Shown here: in pieces, positions 36,949 through 50,446 of the stretch
Numbering within the stretch: position 1 is the stretch's first letter
How the letters are laid out: the number at the start of each line of letters is the position of its first letter
NCBI RefSeq assembly: GCF_014805625.2
Contig: NW_023998454.1
Span: forward strand, 3,583,645-3,647,644
Reading direction: 5' to 3'
DNA: 64,000 bases
Origin: Glossina fuscipes
Lineage: Eukaryota > Arthropoda > Insecta > Diptera > Glossinidae
Program-made: the position numbers and the translations under genes
The notes under the pieces: generated by a model
Database searches by the model: none
Told to the model about the DNA's origin: nothing
Seen by the model: the letters and a program-made list of their open reading frames with translations, nothing else

Positions 36949-38006
36949 GGGGAGATGAACTATGCTTTGATGAGAAGCACAGATGTGCCGAAACTCTCAC
37001 CTCCCAGCGGTGATCCCCGGGCAACGGCTTCGGCCGGCTAAGAAGAGTTTAAGGTTTTGGGCTGCTAACTCGGCGACGAGTTTCTGAGAGATGGTGGAGG
37101 GGTTGGCTGGAAGAAGAGCTCTTACTCAATAAGCTAGTTACTACCGAGGAAATATATTGAATGGTATTTAAGTACAACGAAGGTAGTAATCTAGCGAGTG
37201 CATGGTAGAGTGCATTAGACTAGTCTACCATGTTCAGTGCAATACCCGAGACCTATATATCTTGAAGAAAAGTAGTTCACTTGGGGCTGGCAACCAGGAA
37301 AGTATGGAGAATCCGAAGCAAGTACGGTTGTTTTTAACAACCGCCCAAAGTATACCATAAGGCTTTGCAAAACAAACTGGGAGCCACGGGGGTCAGGAAG
37401 CTCGCCTCACAAAGCCACGTATGCCTGCGGGTATATGATGGACTTTGTCCTTAAGTCGTAATAAATAAATAAATTAATTATACTATTAATGCAAAAAGGA
37501 ATTGACGGACGGCCTTCCCTTTGGCCGATTGATAGAAAATGTCTGGTAAATTAATTAATACATGCAAAAATGGAAAAGGGATATGACGAATAAGTTTTCC
37601 CCTTTTACCTATTTTTACTTTTGAACACATGTCACGGGTGCCTGCGGGTAATGGTGGTAATTGATCAACAGCACAGTGGAAGCCTTATGGCGGAAGCAGT
37701 CAGTTGATCAATTTGTGAGTCGTGACTGCTTGGGTGCGGCCTTTTGGGGAGTACTCGTGGTGGTTGTGGTTGGCGAGTTCCTAGCTAAAATGGAACAATT
37801 GAGTGCAGCTAGGCCTCGCCATTCACCAGAGTGGGGTTTATTGTTCCATACACAATAAACTAATCTGGACTCTGGTGCTGTTTAGGCCCCTACTCTGTGG
37901 GGATTGTCGAACTCGCCAGGGGGCGTAGTACGCTTAAAAGTGGCTTGGGCCACCGTGGGGTTAAGCCTTTCAGGCAGGAACCCACGTTAAACCCTTGCCA
38001 CAAATT
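36949..38006 (-). mobile_element. Non-autonomous retroposon, copy 2 (inverted)
   Basis: A 1058-bp GC-richer insertion, longer relative of the element at 5786-6640 and in the opposite orientation. Read on the minus strand it runs from AATTTGTGGCAAGGG to GTTCATCTCCCC and is flanked by a perfect 15-bp direct repeat. It keeps an internal segment of about 240 bp missing from copy 1 (around 37025-37280). There is no A tail and no terminal inverted repeat, and no ORF on the minus strand stands out. The two copies share the same 3' end but have unrelated target sites, which fixes the element boundaries. A different mechanism would be needed if the duplications were coincidence, which is unlikely for both. 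Confidence 0.8.
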
Positions 38007-38021
38007 CTGTCTGCTGATCTT
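38007..38021 (+). repeat. Target-site duplication, right copy (15 bp)
   Basis: Identical to 36934-36948; abuts the 5' edge of the minus-strand element. Confidence 0.85.
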
Positions 38022-40185
38022 TTCATTATTGCTTATAGGTAATCTTGCATGGTAACTTATTTGCGCTAGTCTATTTGATAAATCGAGGTTAACGCATAAC
38101 ATGGGTCATTGCTCATAGTTACAGTTGTGCTAAACTAGGTTATTATAAATTAAATTGAGTCCGCATAATATACTTAGATATAACTAATCACTCTGATGAC
38201 GTCTCCCATACGTGGAACAGGGCAACGGTTAGAAAAAAGCTTGGAAAGAAAAAGGAAGGGAATGGTGGCAGCACGGCTGAAAAAAAAACGAAAATCAAAA
38301 GCTCTGACCATAACAAAGACTAACATTTATGATATTTTATGAACTCTTTAAACATATTCTCAAAATTCGCCAATAACCAACAACAAGGCTAAACTTCTGC
38401 GCACTGCGTCCATATTTCGTAACCAACCAAACCAGCCTTTCCTTCAAGCTAGACATTAATCTTGCAAATGCTTAAACCGCTTGTATGTTATAATAAATTC
38501 ATAACAGAACGAACGAGTCATTACACATATTATACGTCACATAAATTGTTTTTTTTTTTTGTTAAACGTTTTTCTTTTTCCTACGACGCTATGATTATCC
38601 CTTACGCCTGTTACAGTCTAGAAGATCAAGTCATTCAAATTGGAAATAAATTTTCCGCAAATATGTCACGTTTTTCATTTATTCAAGCCAGAGCGAAAAA
38701 ATACATTAAGAAGACAAAGTGTGACAGAAATTGTCCGGCAATGACCCTTGACATGTATTATAGTAGATGTAGATGTGCTTGTTAGTGCAAATATAGAGCA
38801 GGAAACTTTCACTCACTGAATGTGCAATAGAATTACAATGAAACGGATAACTTTTCTTTTTTGTTTAATTTTGAACACTAATACTTACACAAATGCAAAT
38901 ATCAAAGAAATAAATTTATGCTACGCTCTCCTACATTATATGTGTTACCATTTGAAATTCGATTATGTTCATGAACTTGATAACCTAATTGTAAGTGCAT
39001 GATTTAACTAAAACGTGAGGTCATTCAATGAATAGCTCCAATAGGAACTTCACGCAAATCACAAGTATTAACAGAATTAAAATTTGAAAATCAAAAAATA
39101 TCAAACCCACATATTGATGCCATGATGAAGCCATTTGTTTTTATCTTAATGTTCCAAAGTTGTACTTTCCAGCGAAAGCGGAGACAATGTTATGCAAGCA
39201 TCCAAGTGGCAGCGAAAATAGATTGAAAACTAACATGTGCACTAACGTAAACAAAATTAAGTGCACACTGCTTAATGTATAATTTTTGACGTGTGCTCTA
39301 TCGAAACTAATTCATATTTTTATTTATCCGTTTTAATTAAAATATATTGTTTACTGATTCTGCTTCCAACATTTTCGTTCACTGCTATATATCGCTGGAT
39401 AGAATAATATATTTCTTCGCTGCAATAAATACCAGGTCTGTTTATAGTTCTTCTTTGTGTGTTAGATGTCTTTATTGCCCAATGTTCAATAATATATTGA
39501 TTTTAAATTCGCAACGAAATTATGTATATATTCCTGTTACGTCTCTCCGTTTGCTATTACAAATTTAAAAATTTTTCTTTAGACATTAACTAAATGCTAA
39601 CAGTAAAAGGTGCAAGCGTTGGCGTGTTTCAGCCATTGTGGTATTGCAACCGTTCCAGAGGTTTACCTTGACGTCTGGATCGCCTCAAGGGCGGCTGAGT
39701 CGACGGTTGTATGGGTAGTCATCACTGCCAGTTCTATAGCTTGGTAGTCGGCGTTTTCGTTTTCTTTAAAAATTTGTGACGCAAAGGAAGAGAGATATAA
39801 ACACATACGCTGCGTAACAAGGGGTCTCTATGTAAGGTAAACTCTTCTTGCTCAATACTGAATCCGTCTTAAGTTTCGTACTTTGTACCATATTTCAAAT
39901 ATTTTATTAGTTTTTGGAATTCCGTATCTTTTACTGTCATCTGGCCTAATTCTTTGACGGTAACAAGAAGGTTCTCTGAATTTGCCGTACTGCTTTTACG
40001 GTAATATTGACGGTGCGTCTGCATAGACGTTTGATGACAAATGATAACATCTCCTTTTCTTACTAATCCTAAACAATGTTACAAATTTGCGAACTCCAAA
40101 AGGAAAATCTTCATATATCCATCCTCAACGTTGTTAAATTGCGCTGAGGCAGCTGGGGGTATAGAAAGAAAAATCAAGCATTACG
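38022..40185. other. AT-rich spacer
   Basis: No gene recognised. A GC-richer block at 39600-39760 has no readable frame. The last few hundred bases may belong to the jockey-like element downstream, but no motif is readable before about 40190. Confidence 0.35.
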
Positions 40186-40189
40186 AACT

Positions 40190-41525
40190 TATCTGAGTTT
40201 ACTTGCTATATTTTCCAGACGTTTTCTAGTGGGTCTCACACTGCTGTCGTATGCACAAATTTCAGTAAAGCTGTTGATTTAATTATCCATAAATTGTAGG
40301 TCTTTAAATTCCAGGCCTTGGAGTTTCGTCCATACCTATTGAGGTGTATAAGCTCTTAGAGCATTCAGATTTCTGTTTAAGTCCATCACATGCCAATTAA
40401 GCTCCTTGCTATTTATTCCGTACATCAATGACCTCTCCTCCATGATGGTGATGAAATGCACCCATACCCCGATATATGCTAATGGTGTGAATCGCACTCT
40501 CATTTTCTTCAATCGGGTCTAGACAATTTAGCTACATGGTGCTCGGAAAATGTTATGAAATTAGAAAGAGGTTTCTCTAAAATAGATAGAATTCATTTTA
40601 GATTGAATACATCATTAATTCATGCAAATTGGAAAACGTGGATCCATTGCTTGATTTAGGGGTATTATTTAACAAAAACTGCTAGTTGATGTGCGCGTTG
40701 CACCATCCTTAAATAAATCTAGGTCTGCACTTGTCTTTATTAAACGATACTCTAAAGAGCCTGATGACACATATGTTGCAAACAGGCTATACATTATCCA
40801 GGTTTGACCAACACTTGAACACGCCTTAGTTGTATAGTCTCCTTTCTCCTTTGGATGCCATGTTGACTCAGTAGAGCCAGTTCAAAAACAATTTCTATTT
40901 TCTGCTCCTAGGAATTTGTATTGGGACACGCTTCGTCCGTTGCCTCTTCCTGGCCTTACCTTCGTTACAGAAACGTGGAGTTTTTGTCTTTGGTGGTTTT
41001 TTCTTAGGTAGGTTAATAAACGGTACTATTGACTTCAACGTAACTGGTTGCTCATCTAGAAACTTTATTTGCAAAAAAGCTAATCAATTCAACAATGAGT
41101 TTTTCAAGGCATCTACGAGTTTTTGCAAAAATCTAAATGATATCTATAAATTACTCAGAATAGCCGACTTCTTTAAGGCCATCAAAGCTATTCTATATAG
41201 TAATCAACCTCTAATTATGGCGTATTTGAGCTAACTGTTAATCATTAAAGCTTCGTATGTTTTGTAGGTATAACTTAATATGTTTAATATAATTGGTTGG
41301 GAAGTTTCTGCATGTCAGCAGTTGTTTTAGGGTTTATTTTCTGCTCGGATCTATGGCCCTGTTGGAAGTGGGCCTCTGCGCTAGATGAATAACTGCTTTT
41401 TTTTCTTTTTCTCTTGTTTATTTATTTATAAATTTTGTTTTTATTTTTCTTTATTTTTTTACGTTTTTGTTTTATTGTTATAAGGTGGCTGAATTTCATG
41501 TGTAAATAAATAAATAAATAAATAC
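40190..41525 (+). mobile_element. Jockey-like non-LTR element, 5'-truncated, decayed
   Basis: RT remains start with FSSGSHTAVVCTNFSKAVDL (motif A, Asp changed to Asn), then SGLDNLATWCSENVMKLE (the block after the catalytic DD), then EHALVVWSPFSF and SVEPVQKQFLFSAPRNLYWD, and the C-terminal FCKNLNDIYKLLRIADF. A T-rich 3' UTR ends in TTTCATGTGTAAATAAATA with about five TAAA units. The element is interrupted by stops and the YADD region has decayed. The same 3' end occurs at 48730 and 52050. Confidence 0.75.
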
Positions 41526-41529
41526 AAGC

Positions 41530-44140
41530 GTAATTCGTAGTGATACGCCTCTAAATGTCTTAAAAATGCTTTAGTATACCTTTGAAAAGCCGAGGAATAT
41601 GCTTTCGTGGATAACGTCTACCATGAATATTTGTTTGTTGCTGAGTTCTTTACGATACACGGTGGACAGAAGCACGACTTACTCTCACACTACTAGAATC
41701 GAACACAAATTTCTCACACTAACAAAATCAGAAGTTCGGTGAGTGTAGAATATGTCAGTAAAAAAGATCGTGAATCGATTATTTTATTTATTTGTTTTCT
41801 AGCCGCTGAGATGGTTGGCAGCTGTTACCTGCGTGAATAAACATGACCATAACGTAATGATTATTCTGGGCTATTGCCTGATATAATCGCTTATGAGTAA
41901 TTAATGAGTACTAAATGTCTTTCATCAGAGTGTATTTCCAATTTCAATTCTAATTTCGGTAGATCTGTTCTCACTAGCGATTGGCGAAAATAATTCGTTT
42001 ATCGTTGGCAATGGGTAGTTACCGATCACCAAACATGAACTAAGCGTAACTTTATAATCGCCCCATATTTTTACTATTCAGCCTCATTTTCGTAAAACAA
42101 TAACAGCGGTGGCCCACTCTGACTGATCCTTTTTCTAAAATAACCCATTCTACTATTTCGTCCATTTTCCACGCCAATAAAGAACGGAAGATAGGCAGGT
42201 AGTAGATAGTAGATTCTACAAATTCAAATGCCACCTCCTATTTTGAATACAGTCTGGCTAAATAATCTTCAATCTTTGCTTGTGTTGAAGAAAATAATGT
42301 TCATTCCTTCCTTAACGCAGCGGAAAGCGTTTTTTTAAGGGCCGACTTTTAGAACTTCTTCAGATATGTTTATCTTACTTTTCAGAAACTTGGACCAATT
42401 TAAACTGATTTGACGCATCCATTCCCTGTCCGATAATTCTAAAGGGGCACACAACAGTTATAGAACATATATCACTTTTCAAAACTTTTTCTTTAGCCAA
42501 ATATTTTTTGCATCATTTATGCTGAATATGATGACCTGGAGTGCCCGTATCGACTTCAAAGTCTAGGAAAACATTGTTCACTTCTAATTTGATAATGGTT
42601 TTGATGGTTAAACTTGCAGTAATTGTTCAACTACTTTCAACAACTTTCTTTCATATTATTCCGGGACAATCCGCTTCTAAATTTCCTTTGTTATTGCTAC
42701 GCATATTGGGTTTTCATATTTACATTTATTTGCCAAATTTGCTGCCACATCGAAAACATCTTCGTATTGTGCTATTCGCCGTATTTTTGGGTTGAATTCG
42801 CCCATTTCTCTTTGAATTTTTAACGCACTCAATTTTCAATCCATTTTGAATTTTATTAATTGATTCGCTTTCCCATAATACATTTGATCATTAATCGACG
42901 CAATGAGACGGAATATTCTCCGGTTTTTAGTTCTCTAAAATAAAAACAATAACTTTCGAAAATTTCATCACCATTTGGAGCAAAACAATCACCTAAAACT
43001 TGTACGATTTTATCACATTCCACAAACCTCTATATTTTGTCGCTTTCATGTATTGCAACAGCAATTGCCATTTACTCTGTAGACTTCGCTTTAAATACCT
43101 GCTATATTTTAGATGTCTTTATTAGTTGACGCTGAATGGTATACCGGGAATTCATTATGTATTGCCACAACTAGCTTTCACTTTATGGACAATAGCCACG
43201 GAAAACGGTCTCTCATGCGAAATCTGAATACAGCTGTAAATGGAAAACGAAATATATCCTAAAGAAAGTTGTTTACTTATAAACACTCGAACCGAAATTT
43301 AAAAAATTTTAAAATTGTGAAAGGCAGATAAAATAATTTTTTTTTTTTTTGTTCTTATTAATCTAATTGTGTAATTGATGCTCGCCATCAAATAAAGCTT
43401 GTAATCATGCATCGTCAATCTTCCCTTACACCGTAATATACTGTCGCTGCCATTGATAAAGCGCAAGTGATCAATCTGCTGGTTAGGTAGATGACATAAG
43501 TTTTGCTTTGTTTAATTTAAAAAGTGGGCTTTAATTGTGATCTCTAAAATTTAAGTAAAATTATTTGAAAATATAAAGCTTTCATTATAAATTTATGATA
43601 CTTTATAAATACACAAAATAAAAATAAAAAGAGATAAAATTCGAATTCAAATAAAGTCCTCACTTTTGAGTGCACTTTGTCGAAATGGTAAAAATAAGGT
43701 AAATGCAACAAAACGTCAGCATAACTTTTATGAATTTACTTTTCGTCATCTCGCTGTACCTTTGTTTAGTAAACCCGTTGAATTTAACTGCTAGTTGGTG
43801 CAATGGTCTGTTCAGCTCTTGACAGTGCGTTGATTAAAATTTTCGATAACCTCCACTTGTTCTTATGGAGTTGGCCCGTAAGTAGCGTTGACTACTAGTG
43901 AATGAATTTAAGCAAACAATCAAAAAACTATATAAAAAAATATAAATAAAAAATAATTTTGGTTAACAGACTTCATTGGCAGATGTTCTTAAACTGAGGA
44001 ACCCTTGATAACTCTTCGCAGATTTGTGCAGAATGACTTGTTAAGAATGACTAGCAGGTCATTTTATGACATTGCCATGGAAGTACTAAGTGAGAAACAA
44101 TTTTGAATCGTTTTCATAGCGTTGCATATAAAAAAAATGC
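41530..44140. other. AT-rich spacer
   Basis: No gene recognised. A minus-strand frame at 42052-42234 includes WVILEKGSVRVGHRCYCFTK, which has some look of a transposon zinc motif but cannot be assigned. Confidence 0.35.
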
Positions 44141-44144
44141 TCTA

Positions 44145-44275
44145 TATTTGTGAACCGCTGTTGAAACGATATGAAATCAAAGCATTTTAAAGAAATTAAT
44201 AATTAGCGATGAAAGATGGGTGAATACGCAGGAAGAAGGGTTAGTATTCAAGCCGGCGCGTCAAGCTTTGACGTA
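44145..44275 (+). mobile_element. Possible mariner scrap
   Basis: The plus strand reads LKKLIISDERWVNTQEE, similar to the first catalytic block of mariners (LxxIVTGDEKWVxY), with a CEPLLKRYEIKAF-like run just before it in another frame. Too short for more than a tentative call. Confidence 0.35.
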
Positions 44276-44279
44276 ACCT

Positions 44280-46610
44280 CTTCCTCGCCCATCTTATTTC
44301 TACATTCCTGCTTGTAATGCTTGTAGTGCTAATGCCGTAGTGTAAGTTTTCGCTCCAAATTATATGTACAAATGTTCTAATGCAAGTATTTTCAGGGTAC
44401 TCTAAACCTTAAAGTCTTTGCGGCTACAAACTCAGGTATGACTCAAGGTTTTCTCAAACTTTCGTTTCAAGAAATTTATAGAAATATCCGGTTATTGGTT
44501 TGCTTTATGTATGCATTATTCACTTTTATTTGTTCTGTAAGGATTAGTAGTTCTACGGTTCTAGTAGTCAACTGTTCAAAGTCCGCTTGATAATAACGTG
44601 AAAAAAGGAAAGCAACATGGAAGTCCTATCCTTGCATTTACGATCGTATCTACTGAGGTAAACTGGAGATCCATGATCGGGATTCGTGGCTATGGTCTAA
44701 ATACCCAAGGAACACCGTGTAACCATGAACTAGTATAGCTGGTATATTTATAAGTGTAGTTCCGTAATTATTTTTACTTTTCTGCTATGTGCCTTTATTA
44801 TTATTGTTTTCGAAAATTGGATTATTGGCTTGGTGGCAAACGGTAGATTCAGAATAAGATGATTTGGACAGTTGAGCGATCTACGTGATTAGGGTCAAAG
44901 ATGATTTTATTGTAGAAAGAGTAAATAAGATGAATCATTTACGTAGTTATTTAAAAAGTTTTACATATTTGTTTAATTCTATACCATTATAAATCCAAAA
45001 ATAACGGGTACTAGAATTCGTACAATATATATGACTTCCGACTAAAATTAAATATCAAAGCTTTGCCTGTAAAATAGGTTATACACTAAGGTGTACAATC
45101 ATTTATTTGATGGGAACGTTGCAAGGTAAGTGACAATCTAATATAGATTTTTTTTGTAATTTAATAATTTTTTTTTGTACTGTTTTGCATGTAGTGCGAA
45201 CATTTTTAGTTCGGGGCGATTTTTTGGTAGAAAATTACTTAGGCAAGTTTGCAAATTATTGATGTGGCTTAGAGCACAATCGCCTCGTGCTGAGCCTACA
45301 AGCCTACGATATAATTCATTGAAAAACAACTTTACATAAGAGGGTCGTCATTTTTCTTACATGTAAAATTGCTGTTTATTAATGGATGTAGCATTTTTAC
45401 GAAAATGTTGTATTTGCTCTTGATATGGTGAACATGATTGCGGAAGGTTAAACTTCCAAGCTCTTAACGTGGTCAGAAAAAGGAATTTCAAGATCTTGAA
45501 TTATCAAACCAGATGGAGGGAGAAAATAGCGCTTTCTTCTTCGAATAAAATAGATGGTGTTGCGTCTTATCTGCATTCAACTTTAGTTTTCATATCCTCC
45601 TCTGAGGCATGAAGTGGAATTTAGTTTAGTCTCGCTACCAGAAATAACCACATACTCTCTCACACGAGGGCTTAAGTTACAAGAGTCTTCATGAGTGTCT
45701 TTCTGTAAAAGATTGAGCTTTATCACTACATGGAGAGAATATGCTATCTCGACATTTAAAAGGCAGAATAGCGTGTCGTTACTTATATTCCAAAATTGGT
45801 TCCTGCCTTCATTCACAAAGAATTCACCTTACGATCCCGTAACGCTTGAAAATTTCACTCATGTCTGGAGACGCGTAATTAGGAGCTTTTGTATGTATAG
45901 TCTTGTTGACGATAACGACTCCACTGTTTTTTATAAAAATTTATAATTCTAATTAAGTTTAGAATATGGTTGGACAGTTCAAGAAAATTAGTCTTTGGAA
46001 ACCTTTTGGAACAGCTGAACAGCGTCTGGTATGCTCATAACAAGTAAACTGAGGCAGTTATCTATATTCTCGGTGTGATTATAAAGTTAGGAGAGGTTTG
46101 TTGGCCATGGAAAGTATTAGTAAGAAAACGTCGACACTTTTCCAGCTAGGTTTGTTATAATCCATTTTCTTTGATGAGTGCTAAGAAGCTCAGAGAAAAT
46201 TTGACTGATAAATGATGGGAATAAAACTCAATTAAAGCTTGCAAATTGGAAATCAGCATCGATGTATTTATTAGTCAAGACCGAATCCAAAAAAGAAAGG
46301 TACATATTTTCGAGGAGGTGGAACATAGGTGAGATCGTTGGTGTGTAATATAGTTACCGAAAAGAATGTTGTGATTCCATATCTCAAGACTCAGCTGTTG
46401 TGCAGCACTAGCTCCAATGTCTAGCATTTAAAATCATTATCAAAAAACCCATTATAAAAATCACTGCTTTGGTTTAAGATTATATATAAATCCCCATTAG
46501 ATTTGCACTTTTGTTTTGCGTGTTTACTGTTTTTCTCTTGTCATGCTCTTTATTTACTGCGTTCCTAGTAGTGCGAAGTTTACGCCTAATATGAGAGATC
46601 ATTTTTGTGA
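44280..46610. other. AT-rich spacer
   Basis: Nothing recognised. Frames at 45138-45329 (minus) and 45695-45946 (plus) are short and without domain signature. Confidence 0.35.
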
Positions 46611-46619
46611 ATGAAAAAA

Positions 46620-48735
46620 ACCTTTTTTGTTTTTTTTCTCTCTTTCTTCTCTCTTCAATCTCTTGACATAGAATGTTTTTTACATCATCAACAACAACGG
46701 AACATTTTTCTGAACGATTCATTACCTGTTGGTTTTGCGAACGCTTTTGTCATGCAAAAGTGCGCCGTGCCTGCAGATGCGGTCCTTTATTCTTTGATCA
46801 GTCGATCGTTTACGTTAGTCACGGCTGTAGAAAGCAGGATATTGACTTTTGTAAGCTGTTCACGCGGAAAAGGACTGGGTTTTCTGAACTAAGGGATAAC
46901 GGCTGCATGATGGCATTACTTCCCAGAAAACCCATATTCGTGTCAAGACTAGCGCCTGACATCTCTGAGAATAATCTGAAAAGTTATGTCCCATCCGTCA
47001 ATTTGAGTCACGTAAGCATTTCTCCATCTCCACCTAGAGCTATCTCATCTTTTAAGATGTTAATTCCGACTTAAAACACAGAAACTCTGTTAAACTTTGT
47101 TAATTGTGGTCAGTTGGAACCTTAATCTCGTTATGACTATTTAACCTATACATATATATATATAATGTTTGTTCAATGGCTTTGAGTCGTCCGGTGATAT
47201 TAAACCTCAAATCTCTTTGCTGAATACTTCCGATGAAATTTTTCAACTACTAACTTCACTTTAACTGTCAACTATCCAAGTCCCATAACTAACTCGGTTT
47301 TGATTCCTACTTGGTCATTTCAGAAAACGACGTTTTCGATGGTTTGAGGCCTCTAAAATATAGTATGTGGTGTTATTTCAATGGTGTTTAATCAGTCCTT
47401 GAAATCAAGAGTTTTTCCTTTCGTTGGAAGAGTACCTTCCTCATTCCATACTACAAATATGGAAACAGACTATCTGGTCAGAAACTATAGAGGCATGGCC
47501 AAGTTGAGTGTCTTTTCTAAATTGTTTGAGCAAATTGTTACTCAGCATTTAGCTTTTTTTATCAAATCTTAAATTTTGCCTTCCAGCATGGTTTTCGGAA
47601 AGGAATATCTACTGCCATGAATCTCTTACAGTTTACTTGCCCTGTTTTCATGGCTATTCCCAATGGCTTTTGCACGTATGTCCGTTAAACATAACTTATC
47701 GATCTTGAAACTCCACGTCTATGGCTTCCCTTTCTATTTAGTGAAATAGCTAAGCACTTATCTGAATATCAGGTCATTCAGGGCTATGTTTAACTTCATC
47801 AACTTTCGCAATCGTATCAGCTTCAAGTTGACTTAAACAATGTGGTTAAATGATACTCGTTAAATTTTATCAAATTAAATCTAAAAAGTTTGCAAAAGGA
47901 AGTCATTCACTACTGTATATCATTGACTCACGCAACTTGGAAAGCGCTGATTCATTCGTCGATTTATGACCAAAGATTACGTTTTAATTTGCTCATTGAG
48001 CTTTCTTTAGGTAAACTTAGTTTAAAAGCAATTCTTGCTGCTTCTCATTAGGAACTTGGGTAGGGACCGGCTTGTCTCACTTCCTTCTTATAACAATATA
48101 GTGCTTCTGCTATGTTTACCGTTACTTGAGAAACGTACATTTATTCTTGGTGTCTTCTTCTTAATTGAGCTAATTAATGATAGCATCGATTCGCCACATT
48201 GCTTGGTGAAATAAGCTTTAATATCCTTAACCACACTTCATGCTTATTAAGCTGGGTCAGTGTAAATATAATCATAAGCTGTTTAAGCTGCTTAGATTTG
48301 CTTACAGAAACCTAAACGATGTCTATCACCTAATCTCAATGACGGATCCCTTAAAGTCTATGAACGCGATTTGCCTATGTCATATTTAAACGAACTGTTA
48401 ATCTTAACGTCTCATTATGATTCGAAAATTAATTGGTGTTGCTTTTGCATCTTTGCGATGGATGAAGAAGTTCACTTGCAATTTTGGTTCTACACTAATT
48501 CTAGGTGTGCCTCTTTGCTAGCTGTGTATCTTTTTATTTATTTTTTTCGTACTTATTTATTTATACATGAATTTAATTATTATTGTTCTTTTTTTTTTTT
48601 CTTTACTTCTCCTTATGTACTTTATATTAGTTTTTAATATTGATTAGTAGCAGATCTATTTTTAAGAGTCAATTGAATTCTACTGTTAGTTTATTTTAGT
48701 TGCGTTTCATGTATAAGTAAATAAAAAATGAATAG
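46620..48735 (+). mobile_element. Jockey-like non-LTR element, internally deleted
   Basis: ORF1 remains at 46673-47074 contain a Cys/His-rich segment (CWFCERFCHAKVRRACRCG) and the C-terminal block RKPIFVSRLAPDISENNLKS, typical of jockey-like ORF1. The endonuclease is missing. RT resumes with NYRGMAKLSVFSKLFEQIVT (47490-47560), and the C-terminal part reads FKLLRFAYRNLNDVYHLISM (about 48277-48336), clearly related to the element at 40190. The 3' UTR ends TTTCATGTATAAGTAAATAA near 48730. Stops and frame changes are frequent. Confidence 0.7.
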
Positions 48736-48739
48736 ATAA

Positions 48740-49207
48740 ATAAGCTCATCTGAGCAAGATCTACAATCAGTAGCTTTGCGAATATCCACATCAATGGTTT
48801 GAATTACATCATTTTTAATTAATGGAATTTCGTAGAATGCCAAGGTATCGTGGATTAAAATTCTCCTCCTAAATACTTTTTTCTATCATACACTATAAAA
48901 GGGATACAAAACAATATAAATACTCAATAAGTAATTGCAATATATAAGTGAATTGTTCTTGCTTAGTTGTGCATGTGTTCAGATTCTTAGCAACATCAAA
49001 AGCTAACTGAGCGATTTCACCTTCTGTGACAAGATCAACATTATTTCTAAGCACTGAAGCGAATGTTGCACGTTCATTGCAGTGTTAACATGCAACCAAT
49101 TATTTTTGTCTGACACCAGATTTATAATGCAGAGCTGGAAACATCAAGCTACTTTGCTCAACAGAGAACCGGTCCGAAGAACAGTTGTTCTAGGGATTTC
49201 CTTTTTG
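48740..49207. other. Probable continuation of a decayed minus-strand element
   Basis: No readable domain. It follows the zinc-knuckle fragment at 49208 on the minus strand and may be the rest of its ORF1. Confidence 0.3.
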
Positions 49208-49520
49208 CTAAGAATTTCCATTATTCAATTTGTCTCTTTTTCGAAGATAAAGAGCACGAGCGGAAGCACAATTTTGATTGTAATTTGAGTAGCTTATAAT
49301 GGCGCACTTTAGCTTTATATGCCAAGAAAATTTGCTATGTCCGAATAAGCAGCAGTTCCGACACTGACCTAGGTTAACTTCCTGCTTTCGCATAAAATCC
49401 AGCGAACAACAATGCGGAATAATGTTTTAACATTTATTCTATTGCAGGGTATTTAAACGCACCGTACCATTCCCAAAATAGGCAACATAAATGGTATCCT
49501 TCCAATGCTCATAATTTTGA
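49208..49520 (-). mobile_element. Non-LTR ORF1 fragment with zinc knuckle
   Basis: On the minus strand the frame reads DTIYVAYFGNGTVRL upstream and then QCRNCCLFGHSKFSWHIKLK followed by CA. That is C-x2-C-x4-H-x9-C rather than the usual C-x2-C-x4-H-x4-C, so the last Cys position has been lost (SFSW in place of xxxC). It resembles ORF1 proteins of I and jockey elements. No RT is attached. Confidence 0.5.
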
Positions 49521-49524
49521 CAAT

Positions 49525-50446
49525 GATTTTGGCGACATTAACTAAGTTCAACTTCATCAATTGTAGCTCTCATCATACTGTAGCGCACAACTTTGCTTCG
49601 GTTATTATTTTTACAAGCGTGAGTAAAAAATTTATACTTTGTACCTTTTAAGATGTTTATTATTTTATTGCGTACCTCGGCAAAGCCGAAAAGAACCACC
49701 AATTAAAATGTTTTTTTATTCAAAACCCTTTGATGTTGAGTACTGATGTAGCACTCTCATTGGCAAAATAAACTCATTTATTAAATAGTATTACCAGACC
49801 CCATTTCTTTAGTGTCATCATCGTCTGCTTGCAACGGAAGCCAGCCGTTTCTACTTATATTAGATGGAGTTTTACTCTTTACAATTTTCTTAGACATAGT
49901 GTCTTCACAGACCCCTGAACCATTATGTTTCAAGATTTTATATATATACCACTCATGTTAGTAACAGTTATGCTAACCAAAATGTTGAGAAAAAGGCAAA
50001 ACAAAAGAAAGAAAGAGAAAAACGAATAACCGATAAACCGTTATTCACGAAAATCTGTAATAAACACTTTGACTACTTAGAATGATTATAACAACTGCAT
50101 ATGTATGGATTAGTATTAGTTATACATTACATTAGCGTAAATATAACAATCTTCTGTGACATGACTGAAAGACTAATATACTCAAATGTTTGTGAGTAAA
50201 TTATAGAAAAAGTTCAGCACGCTTTCTGCAAAGGTAGTTATAGCAGCTTAAAGATCAAATTACGACGCCATTATTATAGCTAAGAGAGTAGGTTGCATTT
50301 GAGATAAACCTGAGCTTGGATGAAACATGACTTTGGAGGCCCAACAACAGCAATCACGAGTAACACATAATTGAGTATAGCAATTACAAACCAAAAATAA
50401 CGTATATATTTATAACCGGGTAGGAAATTACATATACGTACATATA
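49525..50446. other. AT-rich spacer
   Basis: Nothing supported. It precedes the candidate exon at 50447. Confidence 0.35.

Noticed and set aside
42052..42234. Minus-strand frame with WVILEKGSVRVGHRCYCFTK, considered as a zinc motif
   Set aside because: Cys/His spacing fits no zinc-finger family I can name.
44215..44300. Possible hairpin between GATGGGTGAATACGCAGGAAG and CTTCCTCGCCCATC-like sequence
   Set aside because: The arms have mismatches and gaps; the left arm is better explained as a mariner scrap.
46611..46892. 93-codon frame starting with a signal-peptide-like leader
   Set aside because: It is out of frame with the recognisable jockey-like ORF1 in the same DNA.
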